Shown piece by piece: positions 36,557 to 44,672 of a stretch of DNA of 64,000 bases. The notes below the pieces were generated by a model. That model did no database searches and had not been told where the DNA came from. It was given only the letters and a program-made list of their open reading frames with translations. Numbering within the stretch: the first letter of the stretch is position 1; each line of letters opens with the position of its first letter. A program made the position numbers and the translations under genes. Source of the DNA: JAMXLG01 sp963818925 (GTDB lineage Bacteria > Vulcanimicrobiota > Vulcanimicrobiia > Vulcanimicrobiales > Vulcanimicrobiaceae); the NCBI GenBank assembly GCA_963818925.1, contig CAWFTN010000001.1:1612001-1676000 (forward strand), written 5' to 3'.

Positions 36557-37339
36557 TCACATCACACCGGAGTCATTAGGAAGAGTCATGTCCACTCTTC
36601 GTCCCAAGGGATTTGGCAAACGCACGGCCTCCATGGGGGTCTCCCACTCCGTTAGAAGGCCGCCTTTTGACGCGAGCACGCATTCAACAAACCGTGTAAC
36701 AATAGCGAGCTGCTCATTTCGCGCCCCGGTAGCCGCAAAAGAATCGATGAGAGATTTGAGTCCCGGCGACACATGTGCAAGTGCAGCATTAGGATTTGTC
36801 AGCCATGTGCCCATGATTGAGCAGTGAACGCGTCCCGCCTCGAGGAGAAGATGCGCGCAACCCATGGTGAAGAGCACGTGATCTTCAATGCGGCTAAGTT
36901 TGGCCAGCAAATTTGTCAGACGCGCGCGCCGTGTTCAGAATCGTGCCTTAAGCGGCGGTGGGCCTTGGCTATATAGCGCCTTTGCGTGCGCCTGTATCCG
37001 CTGGGTAACGAGGTGCGGGTCATATACCACGACGCCACGCGCCATACATTCTAGCACACCGGGAGTTTCTGGCTGAGCAAATGCTCTTGGAAATTCGCCC
37101 ACGAACAATGCAGAAATGTCAACAACGACGTCGTGGAAGCACCGAACGATTCGCTGACGTATTGGCTTCGACAGCGCTACAATAACATCTAAATCGCTGT
37201 TGAGGGCGTGTTCACCGTAAATTCTAGAGCCGGCAAAAATCATGCCCTCGATTTGATTCCGAAAGCGTCGATCAACAAAGTGGTGAATTTCAGTGGCCAA
37301 CGTTCGATCGACGGATGGCGGATAGCTAGTGCTGCTCAT
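36557..37339 (-). pseudogene. Nucleotidyltransferase-like gene with an in-frame TGA
   Basis: The N-terminal part (from 37339) holds the minimal nucleotidyltransferase motif GSRIYGEHALNSDLDVIVAL (about residues 38-57; G-S...D-x-D). After QGPPPLKARF a TGA stops the frame at 36935-36937. The same frame continues without any shift as TRRARLTNLLAKL, then FTMGCAHLLLEAG and TWLTNPNAALAHV to 36557, as the helical C-terminal half of relatives does. Total length would be about 260. It is a nonsense mutation or, less likely, recoded. Start overlaps the end of the upstream gene by 14 bp. Confidence 0.75.
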
Positions 37340-37712
37340 CGTCCAGCCGCTTTATTACGCTATTTACGGGCAATATACAGTCCGGGCAAGCCACGTCGTA
37401 ATGAGTTTTGGCTGAAGAACGAGCTGCGCGAATTAAATCCAGAATAGTCGAGTCGTGTTCGTCAGGCAACGTCGATGGGACAATGGGAGTCAGTGCTTGC
37501 AACAGCCGAACCTTCACCGCTTTTTGGTCGAAGACGAAGATCGCGCCATAGGCCCTGATGATGATTGCATCCATCGCTTGTGTGATTAATGTACGGGGTG
37601 GAAAGCCATAAACGCGCTCGCGACCCTTCACGGCCACCGCTGTGGCAAGCGGGCTATCAGGGCTTATAACGGTCTTGTCAAAGTCTATCTGCTGCGCGTG
37701 CATTTTAGTCAT
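37326..37712 (-). CDS. Hypothetical protein coupled to the nucleotidyltransferase
   Basis: A 128-residue protein from ATG 37712. I choose this start because AGAGG lies 5 nt upstream; a longer frame to 37817 has a non-conserved lead. It contains TKMHAQQIDFDKTVISPDSP, then RTLITQAMDAIIIRAYGAIF and CPDCILPVNS near the end. The 3-prime end overlaps the start of the nucleotidyltransferase by 14 bp, so the two are likely translated together, as in two-component toxin/antitoxin-like nucleotidyltransferase operons. I do not recognise the family. Confidence 0.5.
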   Translation of the reverse strand: MTKMHAQQIDFDKTVISPDSPLATAVAVKGRERVYGFPPRTLITQAMDAIIIRAYGAIFVFDQKAVKVRLLQALTPIVPSTLPDEHDSTILDLIRAARSSAKTHYDVACPDCILPVNSVIKRLDDEQH

Positions 37713-37800
37713 CGTAACCTCTGCGCGGGCCGGCGCAGTAAGAAGCGGGTAGGAAATGCTGGCTACCTGTTGAGCGCTAAGCCACGCTACAACGCTTAAT

Positions 37801-38976
37801 TGTGTAAGTCGGTACATGATCTGACAGTTGGCGAATCTCGCCGGGTTGTCAGTGATATCGTTGCTGTCCGATTACGCAGCAACTAGTTTCTCTTTGGCGA
37901 GCTGAATGCTATCGAGGAACGTCTGCATTGGCGTCTTGCCGTAGCACCAGCGTCCTTGATGCGTTCGGTCCACGTTGTACTCGCGTATCCACTGGTCGAC
38001 GTCGGCCTGTAGCTCTTCGATGCTCGCGTAGATCCTCTTGCGAAATGCGATTCGATAGAATTCGTTGAGAATCGTCTTGTGGAAGCGCTCCACAATGCCG
38101 TTAGTCTGCGGACTCTTGACCTTCGTGCGCGTGTGGTCGATGTCTTCGATCGCAAGATACAACTCGTATGGATGCCGCTGCGGATCACCGTTGTACTCCG
38201 TCCCGCGATCGGTCAACATGCGGACCAGGCGCAACTCATGTTCCTCGAAAAACGGAAGCACGCGATCGTTTAAGATATCGGCCGCAGTAACAGGCGTCTT
38301 GTCAGAATAGAGCTTCGCGAAGGCAACTTTCGAGTACGTGTCGATGACCGTCTGCTGATAGACGCGACCAACGCCTTTGAGCGTGCCGACATAGAATGTA
38401 TCTTGAGCGCCGCAATAGCCTGGGCACTCGCTTTCAAATTCGCCATGCGCTTCTTTGTCGACTTGCGCCTTCTCGAGCGCCGCAAGTTGAGATTCCGTAA
38501 GGACAAGCCCTTCCTGCGCACTCTTTGCTTCCAGCGCCTTCAGGCGTTTCTTGGTCGTCTCCAAATCGTGCCGCTGCCAAATGCAACGCACGCCCGCCGG
38601 CGAAACGGTCATGCCGTGCTTTCTCAATTCATTTGCGACACGTACTTGGCCGAATGCGGGCTGATCGATCGCGAGTGCTACGATTGCCTCTTCGATCTCC
38701 AGCCCAATGCGATTTCGCAGATTTGGTTTACGTCGGCTAATCTCAACCAATGCTGTCTCGCCGCCCGTCTCGTACATATCACGAATTCGATAGAACGAGT
38801 CGCGGCTGTATCCCATGACTTTACAGGCCTGGCTCACGTTGCCAAGTTGTTTGGCGAGCTGAAGCAGGCCGACCTTAGCCTTAATGACTTTGCGTTCCTG
38901 ATTGCTCATGATCGATTCCTCAGAAGGTGCACCCGTTGAGGTTCACCAATTGTCCGATCATATCCTAACTATTCCA
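37801..38976 (-). mobile_element. Complete IS481-family element with 7-bp target duplication
   Basis: Left end TGTGTAAGTCGGTACATGATC, right end (minus) TGGAATAGTTAGGATATGATC; both continue with GACA-TTGG-GAA-CTC, an imperfect inverted repeat of about 45 bp. GCTTAAT directly before (37794-37800) and after (38977-38983) is a target duplication. The element is about 1176 bp with one intact transposase gene, so it may have arrived recently. Confidence 0.88.
37872..38909 (-). CDS. IS481-family transposase
   Basis: A 345-residue protein. An N-terminal helix-turn-helix (SQACKVMGYSRDSFYRIRDM, about 26-45) and a second one with FGQVRVANELRKHG precede an integrase core (about 170-320). The core has TVIDTYSKVAF, RMLTDRGTEY and NGIVERFHKTIL as the D, D and E blocks. 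Length fits IS481. The frame is intact from ATG 38909 to stop 37872, so it could be active. Confidence 0.9.
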   Translation of the reverse strand: MSNQERKVIKAKVGLLQLAKQLGNVSQACKVMGYSRDSFYRIRDMYETGGETALVEISRRKPNLRNRIGLEIEEAIVALAIDQPAFGQVRVANELRKHGMTVSPAGVRCIWQRHDLETTKKRLKALEAKSAQEGLVLTESQLAALEKAQVDKEAHGEFESECPGYCGAQDTFYVGTLKGVGRVYQQTVIDTYSKVAFAKLYSDKTPVTAADILNDRVLPFFEEHELRLVRMLTDRGTEYNGDPQRHPYELYLAIEDIDHTRTKVKSPQTNGIVERFHKTILNEFYRIAFRKRIYASIEELQADVDQWIREYNVDRTHQGRWCYGKTPMQTFLDSIQLAKEKLVAA

Positions 38977-39204
38977 GCTTAATAGCGGAATTCTGAAGAG
39001 GATACGCATGCTCCACACTTCCAAATCGAGCGCAGTCTCGCAATGTCAGAGACGCTTCCTTCCAGTGAGTTGCGTTTAAGAGGCAGGCGCGATATACCTG
39101 TCGGTAAGGCGAGGAAACCGAAAAGGCGCAGTCTGCAATAATAACGCCTTGACCACCGGCGCACCAGACACAACTGAACAATTGGCAATTGGAGGAATCG
39201 CGAT
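38977..39204. other. Region between IS481 and the split lipoprotein gene
   Basis: Non-coding as far as I can see; it includes the target duplication at 38977-38983. It should contain the promoter of the gene at 39205. Confidence 0.4.
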
Positions 39205-39532
39205 ATGCGGGTATTCGCTCTCCGACTCTTGAGCATATTTTGCGCGTCGCTAATGCTCGTATCATGCAGCGCTGTGGACCAGTTTGGAAGCAGCCCTGGC
39301 GGAACATCGGCATTCATGAGTTCATCGCAAGTTCGCCACTTAAATTTCGAGAGGGATGTAATTAAGGACGATCATGTGGGAAATTACTTGTTTGTGAAGG
39401 GTGTCCACGCGCAATATCTTCTGCCTGACGCGGAAGTGTTTCGTACAGCCCGCACATTCATAGTAGAGGCATACGCTCACATCATTGTGTTTCCGGCGAC
39501 TGTACAGATGCGGCATTTAACTACGCTTACTC
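39205..39532 (+). pseudogene. 5-prime half of a secreted NlpC/P60- or CHAP-like lipoprotein, cut by an IS
   Basis: Starts with a signal peptide and lipobox (SLMLVSC, cysteine about 21). In a second frame just before the IS the sequence reads CVSGDCTDAAFNYAYS, with a GDC where NlpC/P60-type peptidases carry the catalytic cysteine. The IS3 element begins at 39532. The other half is at 40737-41030. A frameshift (near 39480) also separates the two parts of this half. Confidence 0.6.
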
Positions 39533-39600
39533 TGACGGTATCCCCGTGAGTGCCCCCGCTGATATGTGGATTCTGGGGCTCAGGCCTCGAAGGAAACCAC

Positions 39601-39867
39601 ATGCGGAAATCTCGATTCAGTGAAACCCAGATCGTCGGGATCCTCAAGGAACTCAAAGCCGGCGCGAAAGCCGCGGCGCTGTGTCGCAAATACGGGATCA
39701 GCGAAGCAACGCTCTACAACTGGCGATCGAAGTACGCCGGCCTCGAAGTGAGCGATTTGATGCGGCTCAAGCAGCTCGAGGATGAAAACCGGCGGCTGAA
39801 AAAGATCGTCGCCGATCAAGCCCTCAACATCGAAGCCCTCAAGATCGTCGCCGAGGGAAACTTCTGA
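39601..39867 (+). CDS. IS3-family OrfA
   Basis: An 88-residue HTH protein. MRKSRFSETQIVGILKELKA is the IS3 OrfA start, SEATLYNWRSKYAGL the recognition helix region, and LKQLEDENRRLKKIVADQAL the leucine-zipper-like coiled coil. It ends in EGNF just before OrfB continues in the -1 frame (KLLRPAQRKAAV), as expected for a programmed -1 frameshift near 39860. Confidence 0.88.
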   Translation: MRKSRFSETQIVGILKELKAGAKAAALCRKYGISEATLYNWRSKYAGLEVSDLMRLKQLEDENRRLKKIVADQALNIEALKIVAEGNF

Positions 39868-40721
39868 GGCCTGCGCAGCGCAAAGCCGCGGTGCAGGCCG
39901 TGCAAGAACGACTGAGAGCGAAGGAACGTCCGGCATGCCGCTGGATCGGGGTCAACCGCAAACTGTTGCGTTATCGGTCGCGGCGTAACGACGAGCCCTT
40001 GCGGTTGCGGCTGATCGCGTTAGCGATGGAGAACCGGCGGTACGGTCTTCCGCGGCTTACCGTGTTGCTGCGTCGCGAGGGAATCGGCGACAACCATAAA
40101 CGCATCGGCCGCATTTACCGAGCAGCGAATCTCCAGGTTCGCAAGCGCGTTCGGCGGAAGCTGGCGCTGGGGCGCGGGCCGACGAGCGATCCTGCGCGTG
40201 TGCCGAACGAGCGATGGTCGCTCGATTTCGTCCACGATCGGTTGAGAAACAACCGCCGATTTCGCATCCTCGCTGTAGGCGACGATTGCACGCGCGAAAA
40301 CCTTGCGCTCGAAGCGGACTTTTCGTTCTCCGGTGAACGCATGACCCGCGTGCTCGACGCGATCGCTGAACTGCGAGGTTACCCGAAAACCATCGTAATG
40401 GACAACGGTCCTGAGATGGTTTCTCTTGCAATGCTTCGATGGGCCGTCGATCGCTGTGTTCGTCTGCATCATATTGCTCCCGGAAAACCGGTACAGAACG
40501 CGTTCATCGAAAGTTTCAACGGACGTCTGCGTGATGAATGCTTGAACGAGAATGACTTCAGCTCACTCTTCGACGTGCGTCGAATTCTGGCCGACTGGCG
40601 CGATCGATACAACACGAAGCGGCCGCACAAGGCCTTGGGTTGGCGAACTCCCGAGGAATTTGCCCGCACGTTCTCAACTACCCAAACGAACGAAACTCTC
40701 CACCTATCCTCGGTGGCCTGA
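39868..40721 (+). CDS. IS3-family OrfB (DDE integrase)
   Basis: About 284 residues if read from the -1 frame; a GTG at 39891 is an alternative start. The HTH_21 part is RRYGLPRLTVLLRREGIGDN. The catalytic D-D-E are in SLDFVHDRL, IVMDNGPEM and IESFNGRLRDECLNEN. It ends EEFARTF. It belongs to the same subgroup as the relics at 14.1 and 17.2 kb (PGKP.QNAF.ESFNGR.RDEC). Intact. Confidence 0.9.
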
Positions 40722-40736
40722 TGGGGATACCGTCAG

Positions 40737-41030
40737 GAGGTCAATCGTATCCTAAATAGAGCCGGCGTGAGCACAATTGGTGCCAATCCGAACTACGTGC
40801 CAAGCGTGGAGTCATCTCTCGAGAGTGGACGCGGGCTTTTAGTTCCGCTCTCATCGGCTCTACCCGGTGACCTGATCGTCGAGAACTCTCAGGGCCACAT
40901 TGGGATTTGTATGTCAAACGGCTGCACGACGGTTTACTCAAACTCCACTTCGAATCAATCGTATTCTGACATCACCGGTCCCGACATATTTGAATCAACG
41001 CCTGGACGAGTTTACCGAGTTGAGAACTAG
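40737..41030 (+). pseudogene. 3-prime half of the split NlpC/P60- or CHAP-like protein
   Basis: Directly after the IS the frame reads EVNRILNRAGVSTIGANPNY, then LPGDLIVENSQGHIGICMSN. The histidine after PGD...GH is in the position of the catalytic His of NlpC/P60/CHAP amidases. It ends in PGRVYRVEN at 41030. Together with the GDC in the first half it makes a plausible cell-wall peptidase. Without the first half it lacks a secretion signal. A GTG in frame at 40767 is the only possible start. Confidence 0.65.
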
Positions 41031-41066
41031 CCTTTATTGCGTTCTAACGGACAGGAGTACTGCCTT

Positions 41067-41486
41067 ATGAGACGTTGGAGTCAGGAAACCGGAATCGCTG
41101 CGTTCGTGGGATTGCTACTTTTCGTCATTTCGTCGGGCGCCGCAACAGCAACTCAGGTCGCCGGAGCGCCCCCACCCGCCCTGCAATCGGCGATCCGGAG
41201 CTTCATAACGATCAATCCTAACGACACGATTACTTGGGATAACTATTCTCAGGTTAGCCTCTGCCCAGCTGGTCGCGTCTGTGTCGTTGATGCCTACGCT
41301 TATTTAATCGGCTATCGCATTGGTGATGGGGCTGGAACCGCCGTTGCTTATGGGCACGATACGCAAACGTGCGCAAGCTGCTGGACATACACGGTCCTTT
41401 ATGCCGCCGGAGGGCCAATGGATGTTCCAACGCTCCAAAGCGTGGGAATCGACCCGACGACCGCGCAAGCACTTCTGGCTCATTAG
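41067..41486 (+). CDS. Secreted hypothetical protein
   Basis: 139 residues from ATG 41067 (MRRWSQETGIAAFVGLLLFV), preceded by AGGAG. A Sec signal peptide ends around ATA-TQ (about 30). The mature part has WDNYSQVSLCPAGRVCVVDA, with paired cysteines in CPAGRVC and CASC that could form disulfides. I do not recognise it. It follows the split peptidase closely (36 bp) and may belong to the same former operon. Confidence 0.6.
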   Translation: MRRWSQETGIAAFVGLLLFVISSGAATATQVAGAPPPALQSAIRSFITINPNDTITWDNYSQVSLCPAGRVCVVDAYAYLIGYRIGDGAGTAVAYGHDTQTCASCWTYTVLYAAGGPMDVPTLQSVGIDPTTAQALLAH

Positions 41487-41507
41487 AGAATGTACTAGCA
41501 CGTTTCT

Positions 41508-41957
41508 ATGATCACACTCGTCTTCGCGCTCTTGACAGCGACATCGCCTCCACTTAACCACTGCGACACTGCGTACATCCATGAGACGTTAAGGCATATT
41601 CAAATTGCCGACTACGAGCCTTCGGCAACGCCTCCGCCTTCCGCCGTCGCTGCGCAGCTGTATGCCCTCGCCGCGCGAAAGGTGGCAGAGTGTGCTACAT
41701 CGTCTCAGCACTTCATGGACTCAGCGATCACAGATTTGCTCCAGGCTTCTAACTTTGCCACGGACTCCAGCGACGCGTATTTCAAAGCAAACAACCTTTC
41801 GAGGGGCTGTGCAATGCTGCACGCCGCGCAAGCGTATTCGAAAGCTGCGCAGGCTACTGGTCCGTCGAACCGCGAGGACGGCATAGCGCTACATACACAC
41901 GCACGACAGGAATCCGCTATTCGCCACCTCCTAGCATCGAAGTGTCCCAGTAGCTGA
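41508..41957 (+). CDS. Secreted hypothetical protein, helical
   Basis: 149 residues with a short hydrophobic start (MITLVFALLTATSPPLNHC). The mature part is helix-rich with regular Ala (AVAAQLYALAARKVAECA, then AMLHAAQAYSKAAQA), suggesting a TPR- or four-helix-type fold. Cysteines C19, C62, C101 and C147 could pair. It follows the previous gene by 21 bp. No family recognised. Confidence 0.55.
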   Translation: MITLVFALLTATSPPLNHCDTAYIHETLRHIQIADYEPSATPPPSAVAAQLYALAARKVAECATSSQHFMDSAITDLLQASNFATDSSDAYFKANNLSRGCAMLHAAQAYSKAAQATGPSNREDGIALHTHARQESAIRHLLASKCPSS

Positions 41958-42173
41958 GCGTGAAATCGCCGCGTTTCGACGCGTGGCAAAGATTTACCCC
42001 ATGGCCACGACTAGATCTGTCGCAATCGTCATCCACTTCGGTGATGGTTTTTGGAGGCGCATTGCAAAAACAGGAACGCCTCAAAAGCTAAAATCGGTCG
42101 CGAACGCGTTTACACTTTCCGTCTTGCGGCTGAGCCCGGTGCGGCGGGCTCCCTTCGCCGCCAACATTGGTGA

Positions 42174-42336
42174 TTGACTGTTGCTACCACACACGCGCGC
42201 GATCAATTGTATGTCGTGGATGGTGCCGTCGCGCGGAGCCACGTCACGTATACCTACACGTCATGCAACTCCAACGGTATAGTTGTGCAGGCGATGACTA
42301 GCAAGACAACGCCTTACGCCGCCCTTACAAGTGGAG
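42174..42336 (+). pseudogene. Fragment cut by the second IS3 element
   Basis: An open stretch (DQLYVVDGAVARSHVTYTYT, then YAALTSG) stops exactly where the IS end TTGACCCGGTTCC begins. It looks like part of a secreted beta-rich protein. The remainder is not recognisable beyond 43600. Confidence 0.4.
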
Positions 42337-42442
42337 TTGACCCGGTTCCGTGGAGACTTTCTTTCTTACATCGAAAGGGTCTTGAGCCTCACCCGATTCG
42401 TGGACCGGTGCGAGCCGTGGAAAATCGACTTCGTCATCGATT

Positions 42443-43264
42443 TCAGTTCGCAGCCGCAAACTCTTTCGGCGTTCGGTTAGCCAGCATTGAGTGCGGTCTA
42501 AACTCATTGTACTCCTGGCGCCAAATGCGCGCAGCTTTGCGAGCAGCTTCGAGGGTTTCAAAGTATGATGGGTTGAGTAGCTCGCGGCGAACGCCGCCGT
42601 TGAAAGATTCGATAAATGCATTGTCGGTTGGTTTTCCGGGGCGAGAGAAATCGAGCGTTACTTTGTTCCAAAATGCCCATTGATCGAACGGCTTAGCGAC
42701 GAACTCGCTCCCGTTATCGCAGCGAATGACCTTCGGCGCTCCCCGCTCTCGGCACACGCGTTGCAGCACGCGGACGACGTCGTCGGAACAAAACCGCGGC
42801 GCAACTTCCAGTGCGACGCACTCGCGAGAATAGATGTCGACGATTGTGAGCAAACGATACGCGCGGTTGTCGGCGAGACGATCGTGCATAAAGTCCATGC
42901 TCCAGACCTCATTGACCGTACTCGGAATAAAGCGCTGCGATCTCGGCGTTGCTGCCCGACGGCGATGCGGAAGCTTTGAGCGTAAACTCAAGCCTTCCAG
43001 CGCATACAGCCGGTAGACGCGCTTGTCGTTGATCTTGAAGCCTTCGCGTCGGAGCAGCACGCCAATTCGCCGATAGCCGTAACGTACGCGAGCGGCCGCA
43101 ATCTCTTTGATGCGTTCGCGCAGAATCGCGTTCAGCGGTCCCGCCAACGATTTGCAGTAGTATGTTGAGCGATTGAGTTTGATCGTATCGCATGCGCGAC
43201 GAATGCCCACCCCAAAGGCGCGCACCAGAAAGCCGACACGTGCGCGCTGCTGCGCCGGCTTCAC
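42443..43264 (-). CDS. IS3-family OrfB (DDE integrase)
   Basis: 273 residues, starting GTG 43264 or, more likely, made as an OrfAB fusion. YGYRRIGVLLRREGFKIN is the HTH_21 segment. WSMDFMHDRL, IRCDNGSEFVA and IESFNGGVRRELLN hold the D-D-E triad. Ends EFAAAN. It differs from the other IS3 type in the window. Confidence 0.9.
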   Translation of the reverse strand: MKPAQQRARVGFLVRAFGVGIRRACDTIKLNRSTYYCKSLAGPLNAILRERIKEIAAARVRYGYRRIGVLLRREGFKINDKRVYRLYALEGLSLRSKLPHRRRAATPRSQRFIPSTVNEVWSMDFMHDRLADNRAYRLLTIVDIYSRECVALEVAPRFCSDDVVRVLQRVCRERGAPKVIRCDNGSEFVAKPFDQWAFWNKVTLDFSRPGKPTDNAFIESFNGGVRRELLNPSYFETLEAARKAARIWRQEYNEFRPHSMLANRTPKEFAAAN

Positions 43265-43530
43265 AGTTTTTTTGAAATGATTTCCTGGAGCATTTTGCGA
43301 TCGAGGCTCAGATCGGCGACGATGCCCTTGAGCTTTGCGTTTTCTTCACGCAGTTGTCGCAACTCGCGGATCTCGGGCGTGCCTAAGCCGCCAAAGCGCC
43401 GCTTCCAGACGTAGAAGGTATTCTCATGAATGCCGAGCTTGCGCACGATCTCGGCGACCGGCGTGCCGGCCTCGGCTTGCCGCAACGCTGCGGCGATTTG
43501 CTCGGGGGAGTGGCGTTTTCGCACGGGCAA
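43261..43530 (-). CDS. IS3-family OrfA
   Basis: 89 residues: RKRHSPEQIAAALRQAEAGT then HENTFYVWKRRFGG (HTH) and LRQLREENAKLKGIVADLSL (coiled coil). Its end, TCAAAAAAACTGTGA, contains seven A residues, a classic slippery run. A -1 slip there joins KK-T-VKPAQQ of OrfB, giving the usual IS3 OrfAB transposase. Confidence 0.9.
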   Translation of the reverse strand: MPVRKRHSPEQIAAALRQAEAGTPVAEIVRKLGIHENTFYVWKRRFGGLGTPEIRELRQLREENAKLKGIVADLSLDRKMLQEIISKKL

Positions 43531-43801
43531 AACCTCCGGCTCTCGGTAGGGAGTTTTGCCGATTTTTCGCGAGTCCCGCTGGTCCAGAATTCGGGTTCAG
43601 GGTACAATAGCAGCATAATGGGCTTTGGCGTTGCTAGTGTCGTCTGCAGTGAGTTTGGTATGCCGTCGTTCACCGTTGCATCGATTCGGTTACGTGCTGA
43701 TCGTGCTCGGTGTTCGCAGTTGTATCGATGGTCATTTTGCGATATTCGTCGTCGCCGATGGGCACTCGACGTATGGTTGACCACGCTGATTCATGCTTCG
43801 A

Positions 43802-44300
43802 GCTTTGCGATAAATGAGTATTGCGCTTGTCTTTGGTCTTTCTGTGCGATTCATCCACCAGAAGAGCGAACGGTTCGTCGACCGTGTGTTTTTCAGGAAA
43901 CGGCACGAGGACGAGGTGGCGCTTCGGCGCTTTGCACATGAGGCAGCGTTTATTACCGACATCGATGTGCTGCTCGACAGAACGGTCGACGTGGTCAAGG
44001 AACACGCCAGTGCTGAACAGGTCGCGGTTATGTTACTCGCGCCTGGGAGCGAGTACGAGAACGACCCCGCTATCGTGGCATTGCGCGCCTGGCATGTTAC
44101 GATCGAGCTGCTCGATTACGGAAAGCGACTCGAAGGCGATCGCGCGTTTCCAATGATCGATCGCACGAACTTATCGGGGCGCTCGTGTGCGGCGCGAAGA
44201 GCAGCGAAGACGACAACGACCAAGCGAGTGCGCGGCGGTGGAGGCAATAGCGCACGAGGTCGCTTGGCACTGGATGCGCTCGCAGCGTTTCGGGGGAACA
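43802..44300 (+). pseudogene. Relic of the PDZ/TM/GAF sensor family, copy 2
   Basis: FGLSVRFIHQKSERFVDRVF then RKRHEDEVALRRFAHEAAF match the linker of the intact protein at 6345-8039 (SRVDRFVDSVLFRTRHEQE). Following GAF-like pieces (VAVMLLAPG, FPMIDR, then LIGALVCGAKSSEDD) lie in different frames. The membrane part upstream is not recognisable. It faces the other broken copy (44673) tail to tail. Confidence 0.7.
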
Positions 44301-44672
44301 GCCAGGGACAACTTATTGCGCTTCACCACGAGTTGCTCATGGAACTCCGCGCGCTGCAGTCGACGATTCACGACGTGGGTCGAGGCGGCGGTGGCGATGA
44401 TATCGCAGTGAAATCGATCTCGACTCCGACCTTGGCCCTGTTGGCGTCGTCGTTGTTAGTACGTTTCTTGCATGACGTTGCGCCATGGCGAATGAATTTC
44501 GTTCACCATTACAAAGATGGAACGAGCGAAGCGTCCACCTGCGAATCCCGGTACCCCGGCGGATTCCAAATGAAGCCGCTTTTGAAGAGCCGCCGAGGAC
44601 CGAACGAACTTCTAAGTGAGCACGCAGTACGCCTGCGTTTCCTTTCCGAAATCCCTTAGAGTGTCGATCGCA
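44301..44672. other. Gap between two convergent sensor relics
   Basis: No supportable gene. At 44570-44590 it contains ATGAAGCCGCTTTTGA, a motif shared with other breakpoints in the window. CGGCGG...CCGCCG around it can form a hairpin. Confidence 0.35.

Larger units (their letters stand above)
39532..40736 (+). mobile_element. IS3-family element with 14-bp inverted ends
   Basis: CTGACGGTATCCCC at 39532-39545 and its exact complement GGGGATACCGTCAG at 40723-40736 form perfect 14-bp terminal repeats. The element is about 1205 bp and has both genes. I see no clear target duplication. It splits the secreted lipoprotein gene. Confidence 0.88.
42337..43599 (-). mobile_element. IS3-family element (second type)
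   Basis: Ends TTGACCCGGTTCCGTGGA (left) and TGAACCCGAATTCTGGA (right, minus) are imperfect inverted repeats. About 1263 bp with overlapping orfA and orfB. No clear target duplication was found by eye. Confidence 0.8.

Noticed and set aside
36369..36827. 152-residue plus-strand frame
   Set aside because: Antisense to the second half of the nucleotidyltransferase gene.
42132..42151. Inverted repeat GAGCCCG/CGGGCTC as terminator
   Set aside because: Only 7 bp with no T run and no supported gene ending just before it.
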